From Opitutaceae bacterium (GTDB taxonomy: Bacteria; Verrucomicrobiota; Verrucomicrobiia; Opitutales; Opitutaceae), in NCBI GenBank assembly GCA_027490995.1, contig JAIXWY010000008.1, positions 62,001 to 126,000 on the forward strand: a stretch of 64,000 bases of DNA. Reading direction: 5' to 3'. Shown piece by piece: positions 22,482-30,022 of this stretch. Position numbers and translations under genes: made by a program. The notes beneath the pieces are model-generated. The model did not search any database. It saw nothing but the letters and a program-made list of their open reading frames with translations, and was not told the DNA's origin. Each line of letters opens with the position of its first letter. Within the stretch, counting starts at the first letter, position 1.

Positions 22482-24740
22482 CTACCGCAGGATGCGCAGG
22501 AGCGATGCGCGCTCATCGGTCCACAAGGGTACCGCGTCCACGCGTTCGCTCGGTGCGCGCATGCGCTCGTAGAGCGCGTCCTTCTCCAGCACCTCCTTCT
22601 CGCGGGCGAGGAGCATCCACGTGGTGCCGTAGATCCACCAGAACTCCGAGTCGTCATCCGTGATGGTGAGCACCTTGAGGTCGAGGTGGCGCGCGAGGCC
22701 CTCGACCACGGGCTGGAGATCCAGGTAGCGGTTGGAGGTATGCACCGCGATGATGCCGCCAGGCGCGAGGTGTTTGAGATAAGATTGCATGGCCTCCAAG
22801 GTGAGCAGGTGGACCGGGATCGCGTCGCTGCTGAAGGCGTCGAGCGCCAGGAGATCAAAGGCCTGAGGATGTCCGGTCTCGAGCTCTCGCTCGAGGGTGA
22901 GACGAGCGTCGCCCAGCACCAACGCGACCTCGGCCGGCGTGTCGGCGAGGTAAGAAAAGTGAGTGCGGGCGATGTGCTCGACCTCCGGATTGATCTCGTA
23001 GATGCGCAGGCGGTCGCCCGCGCGGCCGTAGGCGGCGAGGGTCCCGGTGCCCAAGCCGACGAGCCCGATGTGTCGCTGTCCCTCCGGTCGATCCAGATGC
23101 TTGAGCGCGAGCCCGATGCCGCTGCTCTCCCCATAGTAGGTCGTCGGCCAGAGGCGTTGGGTGGCGGCGCGGAACTGCAGGCCGTGCGTGATCCGACCGT
23201 GGACCAGCGAGTAGTGGTGACCGCTCTCGTCCTCAGCGAGGATTTCCCGGACCTGGAGGGTGCCGTAGAAATTTCGACTCAGAGCGACCGCGTCCTCATC
23301 AGCCTTGCGGACCTGGATGATGAGGAGGACACCGAAAGCGAAGCTCAGCAGCATCAGGAACGCGCCTTGGCGCGAGCGCCATTGCCCGCGTTCTCCGCGT
23401 CGCAGTGGCAACAGGCAGATCAGCGCCGCAATCGCCCCGGCGGTGACCGCGGGCCACGACTCGAGGTACAACCGCTCTGCGGTGGCTTGGTACACCGCGA
23501 GGATCTCGTGCCAACGATCTCCCCAGGAGAGATCGAGCGCGGGAACTCCCACCAAGGCGACGGCCAGCCCGAGTGCGGCTCCCCTGACGAGTGGCCGACT
23601 GCGGTCCTGCAGCGCGATGACGCCGAGAAGGTAGCTCAGGAGCCAGAGGCCCATCTGCAACTCGGCGAAACGATCGAGCAGCGCCGGCGCGATCACTGCG
23701 ACGCAGAGACCACCGAGAGCACCGCCGGCCGACATCAGAAGATAGAATGAGGTCAGTCGCGCGGGTTCCGGACGCAGCCGGTACAACTCGCCATGGCACA
23801 CCATGGCCGCGATGAAGAGCGTCCCAGTGTAGCCCACCACCTGCAGCGCCAGCGGGGCGTCGGTCTCCGCGTGGAGGAGGTACAGCACCAGAGAGCACCC
23901 GACGACAAGCAGGCCCGCAAACCACCCGCGGTGGTACCAGCGGGGATGATCGAAACAGAGAATGAAGCTCAGCAGGTACAGGGCGAGCGGCAGGACCCAC
24001 AGGAATGGGATGACGGCGATGTCTTGGCTGAGTTGGTTCGTAGTGGCGCCGAGCAGAACGGACGCGATCGCCGGGAGCGCCACCCACAGCAGCGGCGTGC
24101 CGCGCGGCTGGGTTGCCTGCGGTTCTGGAGGTGGCACCGGTTCCGCTGGCACCGCGGGCGTGACGTCACGGATCGCCCAGGCACAGCGAGCCGCGACGAA
24201 CGCGAACGCGACCAGCCCGATCGACCAGACGATGGCCTGCTCGCGGCGCGTGAGGAATGGCTCCACCACCAGCGGATAGCTCAGGAGTGCAAGCAAAGAA
24301 CCGACGTTGGAAAGTGAATACAGGCGGTAGGGTGAACGATCCGGATGGAGCAGACTGAACCACCGCTGCATCAGCGGCCCCGTCGTCGACAGCACCAGAT
24401 AGGGCACGCCCACGGTCAGGCCGAGGACGAGGAGGATCTGCAGCACCGGCGTGCCGTCCCCGGCGGGACGAAGCGAGTCTTCCGGGATGACGGGCAGGAA
24501 CACCGCCGCGAGGACTAGCAAGGTGGCCTGCAGCCAGGCCTGCGTGCGGGGACGCAGGTAGGTGGAGACGAGGTGCACGTAGCCGTAGCCGAAGAGCAGC
24601 AGCACCTGGAAGAACAGCAGGCACGTCGTCCAGACCCCTGGGCTCCCGCCGAACCAAGGGAGGATGTACTTGCCGATCATCGGCTGGACTTGGAAGAGCA
24701 GGAAGGCCCCGAGAAAGATGGCGAGGGCGAAGGGCGGCAT
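22482..24740 (-). CDS. Membrane-fused spermidine-synthase-like protein
   Basis: The 752-residue protein joins an N-terminal half with many helices to a C-terminal Rossmann methyltransferase-fold domain. The N-terminal half begins FALAIFLGAFLLFQVQPMIGKYILPWFGGSPG, seen in the 'fused MFS/spermidine synthase' family. The C-terminal domain (about residues 500-752) has the nucleotide-binding motif GLVGLGTGTLAAYGR, an acidic end of strand 2 (RIYEINPE), and DAFSSDAIPVHLLTLEA at the active-site loop. Its enzymatic activity is not established for this family. No speD or polyamine gene is adjacent. The start at 24740 (MPPFALAIFLG) begins right before helix 1; a longer reading to 25019 would run an Arg-rich tail across the divergent gene's start, so I reject it. 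Confidence 0.85.
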   Translation of the reverse strand: MPPFALAIFLGAFLLFQVQPMIGKYILPWFGGSPGVWTTCLLFFQVLLLFGYGYVHLVSTYLRPRTQAWLQATLLVLAAVFLPVIPEDSLRPAGDGTPVLQILLVLGLTVGVPYLVLSTTGPLMQRWFSLLHPDRSPYRLYSLSNVGSLLALLSYPLVVEPFLTRREQAIVWSIGLVAFAFVAARCAWAIRDVTPAVPAEPVPPPEPQATQPRGTPLLWVALPAIASVLLGATTNQLSQDIAVIPFLWVLPLALYLLSFILCFDHPRWYHRGWFAGLLVVGCSLVLYLLHAETDAPLALQVVGYTGTLFIAAMVCHGELYRLRPEPARLTSFYLLMSAGGALGGLCVAVIAPALLDRFAELQMGLWLLSYLLGVIALQDRSRPLVRGAALGLAVALVGVPALDLSWGDRWHEILAVYQATAERLYLESWPAVTAGAIAALICLLPLRRGERGQWRSRQGAFLMLLSFAFGVLLIIQVRKADEDAVALSRNFYGTLQVREILAEDESGHHYSLVHGRITHGLQFRAATQRLWPTTYYGESSGIGLALKHLDRPEGQRHIGLVGLGTGTLAAYGRAGDRLRIYEINPEVEHIARTHFSYLADTPAEVALVLGDARLTLERELETGHPQAFDLLALDAFSSDAIPVHLLTLEAMQSYLKHLAPGGIIAVHTSNRYLDLQPVVEGLARHLDLKVLTITDDDSEFWWIYGTTWMLLAREKEVLEKDALYERMRAPSERVDAVPLWTDERASLLRILR

Positions 24741-25017
24741 GGGTCGATCCGACCAGTCCGGACCGCTCTCGGCAAAAGCAAAAGCGAGCTGACTTTGAGG
24801 GGTGGCGCTGGCGTTCGACCTTCCGCGTTCGAGGCGATCCAGGTCGGCGAGCCGCGGTTCCGGCTGCACGTCATCGCCCTCCTGTCCACGTCGGCTCCGG
24901 CCGGGCGTGCTTGGTGTCTGCGGCCCGCCAAAGTCGGACTTGCGCTTGCGTCCTCGGCTCGGGGCGGCTTGCGTTCGGACGTGCCGCGTGCGGAGTCGCC
25001 GCGGCCTTTTCTTCGTC
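24741..25017. promoter_or_regulatory. 277-bp divergent promoter region
   Basis: This gap separates the start of the spermidine-synthase-like gene (left, - strand) from that of the GT-C-like membrane protein (right, + strand). Both promoters must lie here. The sequence is GC-rich with no clear inverted repeat or riboswitch-like structure visible by eye. Both strands are open through parts of it, but the translated peptides are Arg/Ser-rich and unlike real proteins. Confidence 0.4.
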
Positions 25018-26706
25018 ATGGCGGATTCCCCTCAGCGCCCCTCCGATCCTGTCGCGCCGCCGCACTGGTTCCAGTGGTTCGTAGTCTCCGTGGCGCTTGC
25101 GCCGCTTGCGTTCATGGCTTGGTGGGCGACGGACACCATGCACAACATCCCGATGTGGGATGAGTTCGAGACGGTGCTGCGGTTCCTGCTCGACTACCGG
25201 GCGGCGGATTCGGTGACCGCATCGGTCCGGGAGTTCTTCGCCATGGCCAACGAGCACTGCGTGCTCACGAGCCGTTTCGTGTTTGTGCTGCTCTACGAGC
25301 TCACCGGGAGCGTAAACTTCATTGCTCTCGGGCTGGTGGGAAGCAGCTTCCTCGTGGCTGCCGTGCTGGTGGCGCGTCTGGGCATCGCCGAACGCTGGTG
25401 GCGCGGGGTCTGGCTGGCGCTGGCGGCGCTGGTGTTGCTGCACCTCCAGCATCATGAGAACCTTTTCTCCTCCTACGCCTCGATCGACCACTATCAGATC
25501 GTGTTGCACACGACGGCGTGCCTCGTGCTCCTGCAGCGCAGGGAACGTTGGGCTTGGTGGGGCGCGCTCCTGTGTGCGGGCTTCGCATTGTTCACGCTGA
25601 CCCACGGGGTGGCCGTGATGATCGTGGGAGCGTTGCTCCTCGCGCTGGCGAGCCGTCGCCGCGAGTGCGTGCAATGGTGCCTTGGGTGCGCCCTCCTGTT
25701 CGGCGTCTTCGCGGTCGCGTTCACCTCCGCCACCCTCATGGCTCCCGTCGCGTGGTCGCTCTCAACAGTCGGGCGGATGCTCTGGTACTGGCTGACCATG
25801 GTAGGCGGCGTGATGTCGCTGGGCGTGCCGTCTGTAGCCGCATGGAGTGGCCTTGGCTTGCTCGCGGTGCTGGGCTTGGCGCTTGTGCGGGGGGCATGGC
25901 GTCGGGATCCTTTCCTCACGGGCGTGGCTCTGACGGCTCTTCTGGGCATGGCCTTTATCGCCTACGGTCGCTTCGCCGCGCCCGGCGTCCCCGCGTTGTC
26001 GTCCCGCTACATGGTGCAGAGCGGCCTCGCGTGGGTGGCCGTCGTCCTCCTCGCCCTGCGGGCGCTGCCGCAGCCGGGCTGGAGCCGGGCCGGCGCGTGG
26101 CTCGTGTTGCTCGCCGCCGGGGCGGTCAACGTGCTCGCGAACCAGCGTTTTGCCTACGAGGCCTGGGAATTTTCCAAGCGCCGCGTTGATGCGGCGCACG
26201 TCATCGAAGAAACCGGCTCGATGGCCGGTCTCAAGCGCCCGATCTTTCCCAAGACCGCGCTCGGCGACCAGATTCTCGCCGTCTCCGCGCGCGAAGGGCT
26301 TTACGTGCTCGATGTCGAACCCAGCCACGAGGTGGTTGTGCCGGACAATTTCCAGCTGTATCCGATCGTCTTCTCGATCGACAAGCTCACCGTCTCGCGA
26401 GGGCACGTGCATTTCCGTGGGTGGATGCTGACCAAGGAGATGATCTCGACCGGGCTGCGTCCGTACCTACAGACGGTGCAGGGCGACCGCACCCGGCTGT
26501 TCCGTGGGCGGGTGGAGTGGCGGCCGGACGTGGAAACAGCGTATCCGGATCGACCCGACGCGCTGCGGAGCGGATTTTATTTCACGGTGCCGCTCTCGCA
26601 GCTGGACTCTGGTCCCCAATCACTTAGGGTCGTCCTCATCGGTAGCCGTCGCGTCCTCTACAACGAGACGCAGCGCGTCATCGATGTTCCGGCGACCGTG
26701 CCCTGA
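25018..26706 (+). CDS. Multi-pass membrane protein, possible GT-C-type glycosyltransferase
   Basis: I do not recognise a family for this 562-residue protein with certainty. It has about ten hydrophobic segments between residues 20 and 380, followed by a soluble C-terminal domain of about 180 residues. A short loop after the first helix holds HNIPMWDEFETVLRF, with an acidic Asp-Glu pair where GT-C glycosyltransferases keep a catalytic or metal-binding acidic motif in the first external loop. The C-terminal domain (SIDKLTVSRGHVHFRGWML, then VPLSQLDSGPQSLRVVLI) looks like a beta sandwich. The ATG at 25018 overlaps nothing real on the other strand. The polysaccharide genes at 47-53 kb would make a glycan role plausible, but this is inference. 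Confidence 0.65.
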   Translation: MADSPQRPSDPVAPPHWFQWFVVSVALAPLAFMAWWATDTMHNIPMWDEFETVLRFLLDYRAADSVTASVREFFAMANEHCVLTSRFVFVLLYELTGSVNFIALGLVGSSFLVAAVLVARLGIAERWWRGVWLALAALVLLHLQHHENLFSSYASIDHYQIVLHTTACLVLLQRRERWAWWGALLCAGFALFTLTHGVAVMIVGALLLALASRRRECVQWCLGCALLFGVFAVAFTSATLMAPVAWSLSTVGRMLWYWLTMVGGVMSLGVPSVAAWSGLGLLAVLGLALVRGAWRRDPFLTGVALTALLGMAFIAYGRFAAPGVPALSSRYMVQSGLAWVAVVLLALRALPQPGWSRAGAWLVLLAAGAVNVLANQRFAYEAWEFSKRRVDAAHVIEETGSMAGLKRPIFPKTALGDQILAVSAREGLYVLDVEPSHEVVVPDNFQLYPIVFSIDKLTVSRGHVHFRGWMLTKEMISTGLRPYLQTVQGDRTRLFRGRVEWRPDVETAYPDRPDALRSGFYFTVPLSQLDSGPQSLRVVLIGSRRVLYNETQRVIDVPATVP

Positions 26707-26785
26707 ACAGCCCCCGAGGGCTTTTGGGGAGCGGGCGGTCCGGCTCCCGTCCTCACACCTTCGTCTCTCCTGCGACTCTCTCGCC

Positions 26786-28003
26786 ATGACTGCGCGCGTC
26801 CGCTCCGTCCTTCTGCTGTTGGCTCTGATTATGGTGTTTTTGGTTCCGGCTGAACTCTGCGCTGCGGGCAGCCCTCCGCCGCCGGCGAAGGATCGCTCGC
26901 CGGGTGCCGCCGTATCCGTCGCGCTGGCCAGCGTCACCGGCATGGCGATTTCGCCGTTGCTGGGGACTGGAGTATATGGGGCCTACCTGTGGTTCGACGC
27001 AGATACGCCCGAGCAGCGTACCGCGCTCCCTTGGTTCGCCCAGGTCGCCTTCTGGTTGCCGGCGCTGTTGATCGTGGGCGTCTGTGCGGCGAAGGACTCG
27101 CTCGCGGCGGCGTTGCCGCCGGGTTTTAAGAAGCCCTTGGATGTTGTCGAGACCGTGGAAAACAAGGTTTCGGGTCTGGTGGCTGCCGGTGCGGTCTTGC
27201 CGTTCACGATGGATACTCTCTCGAAGGTCTTGGTGGCGCATGGGCCCGGGGCGGCACCGCTGCCGACCGGTTTTGCGACCTTGCCCTTCGCGGCGATGGA
27301 TTTCTCGTGGTTGGTCACGGCGTTGACCCTGCCGCTGGCGGTGGCGGTATTCGCCATCGTCTGGATGGCGTCGCATGCGATCAATGTCCTGATCCTGCTC
27401 AGTCCTTGGGGTGCGGTCGACTCCGTGCTGAAGGCCGCGCGCACGGCTCTGCTGGGTTTGGTGGCGCTGACTGCCACCCTGAATCCTTGGCTGGGGGCAT
27501 TGTTGTCGATTGGGGTGATTCTCGTTTCGTGGCTGGTCGCGGGGTGGTCGTTCCGGCTCACCGTCTTTGGTACGGTGCTCTCGTGGGAATTCCTGACCTT
27601 CCGCCACCTCCGGTTCCGTCCGGTGGCCGGCCCGGAAAACCGCGTCTTCTCTGGAGCGCACTTGTGCCAGCAGGGCGTGCCGGTACGCACGTACGGTCGC
27701 TGGCTGAACGAGCCCGAGAACGGCGGATGGCGCTTCGCGTTCCGGCCCTGGCTGGTACTGCCCGAGCGTTCGATCCCGGTTGCGCCGCAGCAGCCCGAGA
27801 TTGGTCGTGGGTTCTTTCTCTCCACCGTGCGCGACGGGGATCAGACCACCTTTACGCTGCCGCCTCGTTACCGGGGGCACGAGGAGGCCCTCGTCGAACT
27901 CTATCAGATTGAAGGTGGCATCCAACCGGCGGGGCTACGCCGCGCGTGGAGTGTGCTCCGCGAACTGTTCTCCGGCGCGCCCGGGCGTCGTCAGACGGCC
28001 TGA
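26786..28003 (+). CDS. Hypothetical integral membrane protein
   Basis: The 405-residue protein has an N-terminal signal-like helix (SVLLLLALIMVFLVPAELCAA) and about five further hydrophobic segments up to residue 265, including SVALASVTGMAISPLLGTGVYGAYLWF. The C-terminal 140 residues are soluble and rich in Arg, Pro and aromatic residues (FRHLRFRPVAGPENRVF). A weak likeness to DUF4126-type proteins in the Gly-rich helix region is noted but not relied on. The start at 26786 follows the upstream gene by 79 bases, on the same strand. Function is unknown. Confidence 0.6.
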   Translation: MTARVRSVLLLLALIMVFLVPAELCAAGSPPPPAKDRSPGAAVSVALASVTGMAISPLLGTGVYGAYLWFDADTPEQRTALPWFAQVAFWLPALLIVGVCAAKDSLAAALPPGFKKPLDVVETVENKVSGLVAAGAVLPFTMDTLSKVLVAHGPGAAPLPTGFATLPFAAMDFSWLVTALTLPLAVAVFAIVWMASHAINVLILLSPWGAVDSVLKAARTALLGLVALTATLNPWLGALLSIGVILVSWLVAGWSFRLTVFGTVLSWEFLTFRHLRFRPVAGPENRVFSGAHLCQQGVPVRTYGRWLNEPENGGWRFAFRPWLVLPERSIPVAPQQPEIGRGFFLSTVRDGDQTTFTLPPRYRGHEEALVELYQIEGGIQPAGLRRAWSVLRELFSGAPGRRQTA

Positions 28004-28053
28004 GGTTCGGCGGAGGTGGGGGCAAGGCCGCATCGTACGCGCCCCGCAAACGC

Positions 28054-28524
28054 TCAGCCTTGGCCGGCGCGGAGGACGATCACGTTGTTGAGGTCGTGCT
28101 TCTGGAACTCGGCCCAGTAGGCATCCTCGATAGTTTCCACCTGCTGCTCGATGGAGGGCGGCGGCTCGACGCCGGGGGTGCTGTTGGCGAGGTGCCGGCG
28201 GGCCTGTTCCGAGGAGCAATCGCGATCAGCGAGGCGGGCCACGAGTTCGTGCCAGAAGGTGTCGTTGGTGTGCTCGGACAGGATCTTCTCGACGCGTTCG
28301 TCGCGGACTACCTTCTCCGCAACCCGCATGCGCCCGTCGGGGAGGGTCTCGACGAGATCGCCGCAGCCCATCGGCGTCGCGAGAGAGAGGAGCTTCTGCT
28401 CCAACTCGTCATAGCGCGGACTGGAAGGGTTTTCTGGGCCGTGGTACGCGTGCACCACGTGGAGTCCATAGTGGAGCAACTCGAGGAGGCGGGCGTATTC
28501 CTTCGCCGTGAAGGTGGCTTTCAT
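28054..28524 (-). CDS. Conserved-looking hypothetical protein
   Basis: The 156-residue, acidic and probably cytosolic protein has no signal or membrane segment. Its N-terminal half is helical and aromatic (FTAKEYARLLELLHYGLHVVHAYHG), and the rest is charged with a short Cys pair far apart (MGCGDLV, DRDCSSE). No known family is recognised. Its ATG overlaps the stop codon of the GDSL esterase gene by 4 bases (ATGA), so the two are translationally coupled, which suggests a shared role with the esterase. Confidence 0.65.
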   Translation of the reverse strand: MKATFTAKEYARLLELLHYGLHVVHAYHGPENPSSPRYDELEQKLLSLATPMGCGDLVETLPDGRMRVAEKVVRDERVEKILSEHTNDTFWHELVARLADRDCSSEQARRHLANSTPGVEPPPSIEQQVETIEDAYWAEFQKHDLNNVIVLRAGQG

Positions 28525-29234
28525 GGCCTCACGCTCTCGGCCCTGGAGCCGGGGTGCAACTGCGGACTCGTCCCAGCGGTCCGCGTGACGAGAAGTGGGC
28601 GCAGGTAGGGCCAGACCGTTTCGGCGATCCGCCGATGTCCCTCGACGGTCGGGTGGATGCCATCCGGCAGATTTAGCTCCGGGACGCCCCCCACGCCCTC
28701 AAGAAGGAAGGGAATCAGGCTGGTGCCGTTCGCCGCGGCCAGCTCGGGGAAGAGTTGCGCGAAGGCGTCTGCGTACGGTCCCATGCTCGTGGGCATTTGC
28801 ATGCCGGCGAGCACGATCCGGACCTGTGGATTGGCGGCGCGCACGCGGTCCATGATTGCCTGCAGGTTGGCCCGGGCGGTTTCGACGGGCAGCCCGCGGA
28901 GCCCGTCGTTGCCGCCCAATTCCAGCACGAAGATGTCGACCGGCTGGCGCAGGATCCAGCCGATCCGCCGGAGCCCCCCGGCGGTCGTGTCGCCGCTCAA
29001 GCCGGCATTCACCACGTGGTAGGCGAGCCCCTCGCGGTCGATCTTCCCCTGCAGGACGCCCGGGAAGGCGTCGGTCACGTGGTTCTCCAGCCCGTAGCCG
29101 GCGGTCAGGCTATCGCCGAAGAACACGATGGTGCGCCGTGCGTCCCCCCCGGCGCTGTCGGCGCGGGCCGATGCGGCTAAGCCGCTGACGGCGAGCGCGA
29201 GGCTGAGGCGGAAAACGATGAAAAGGCGGGTCAT
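28521..29234 (-). CDS. Exported SGNH/GDSL esterase (TesA/arylesterase-like)
   Basis: The 237-residue protein has a signal peptide (MTRLFIVFRLSLALAVSGLAASARA). All four SGNH blocks are visible: FFGDSLTAGYG (block I, nucleophile Ser), NAGLSGDTT (block II Gly), ELGGNDGLRG (block III Asn), and LPDGIHPTVEGHR (block V Asp-x-x-His). Block spacing and length match TesA-type lysophospholipase/thioesterase I enzymes in the periplasm. The gene is divergent from an ABC ATPase/permease pair, as E. coli tesA is from ybbA-ybbP, which supports the TesA assignment. The ATG ending at 29234 is chosen so that the signal sequence starts the protein. Confidence 0.9.
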   Translation of the reverse strand: MTRLFIVFRLSLALAVSGLAASARADSAGGDARRTIVFFGDSLTAGYGLENHVTDAFPGVLQGKIDREGLAYHVVNAGLSGDTTAGGLRRIGWILRQPVDIFVLELGGNDGLRGLPVETARANLQAIMDRVRAANPQVRIVLAGMQMPTSMGPYADAFAQLFPELAAANGTSLIPFLLEGVGGVPELNLPDGIHPTVEGHRRIAETVWPYLRPLLVTRTAGTSPQLHPGSRAESVRP

Positions 29235-29281
29235 GGAGTTGCGATTTGGTCGGCCCACGGATTGTGTCGCGGGTGCTTACA

Positions 29282-30022
29282 ATGGTTCATCCCATGCTGA
29301 AAGTCGAGCGGCTGACCAAGACCTATGGTTCCTTGGGTGGGTCGCTGACCGTGCTGCGGGACGTCAGCTTCGCCCTCGCGCCTGGCGCCAGCTTGGCGAT
29401 CGTGGGGCCGAGCGGCAGCGGCAAGACCACGTTGCTCGGTCTCTGCGCCGGGCTCGACCGACCCTCGTCGGGCCGGGTGGAACTGGCGGGCGAGGAGATT
29501 GGCGCGATGACCGAGGATGACCGGGCACGAGTGCGCAACGACCACGTCGGCTTCGTTTTCCAAAACTTTCAGCTGATCCCGACGCTTACGGCGCTGGAGA
29601 ACGTGCTGGTGCCGCTGGAGTTGCGGGCCGCCCGGGGTGGCGGGGCGGCGGCCCTGCGCGGCGCTGAAGACGCCGCGGTGGCGCTGTTGGAGCGGGTCGG
29701 TTTGGGAGCGCGGCGCGGACATTATCCGGTGCAGCTTTCCGGCGGCGAGCAGCAGCGGGTGGCCTTGGCGCGGGCGTTCATCAACTCTCCGAAAATCCTC
29801 TTTTGCGACGAACCCACCGGCAATCTTGACGGTGAGACGGCGGCCGCGATGACGGAGCTGATCTTTGAGGTGAACCGGGAGCGTGGAGCGACTCTGGTGC
29901 TTGTGACGCACGACTTGGAACTTGCGCGGCGCTGCCGCCGGATCATCCGCCTGCGCGGCGGCTTGGTGGTGTCGGACGAAGGCGAAGGAGCCGCTGCGAC
30001 GGTGGGAGGCGCGGGCGCGTGA
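29282..30022 (+). CDS. ABC transporter ATP-binding protein (YbbA/LolD-type)
   Basis: The roughly 246-residue ATPase has Walker A (GPSGSGKTT), the Q-loop (FVFQNFQLIPTLTALENVLVP), the signature LSGGEQQRVALARA, Walker B (KILFCDEPTGNLD) and the switch His (VTHDLELA). The 'FQLIPTLTALENV' Q-loop and 'DEPTGNLD' are typical of the MacB/LolD/YbbA subfamily that pairs with FtsX-like permeases. A start at 29294 is equally possible. The last four bases (GTGA) overlap the start of the permease gene, so the pair is translationally coupled. It probably works with the permease on lipids, lipoproteins or envelope molecules. Confidence 0.92.
   Translation: MVHPMLKVERLTKTYGSLGGSLTVLRDVSFALAPGASLAIVGPSGSGKTTLLGLCAGLDRPSSGRVELAGEEIGAMTEDDRARVRNDHVGFVFQNFQLIPTLTALENVLVPLELRAARGGGAAALRGAEDAAVALLERVGLGARRGHYPVQLSGGEQQRVALARAFINSPKILFCDEPTGNLDGETAAAMTELIFEVNRERGATLVLVTHDLELARRCRRIIRLRGGLVVSDEGEGAAATVGGAGA

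Noticed and set aside
24741..25019. 93-residue N-terminal extension of the spermidine-synthase-like protein
   Set aside because: It is an Arg/Pro-rich tail that overlaps the start of the divergent gene, and the first membrane helix begins right after the 24740 start.
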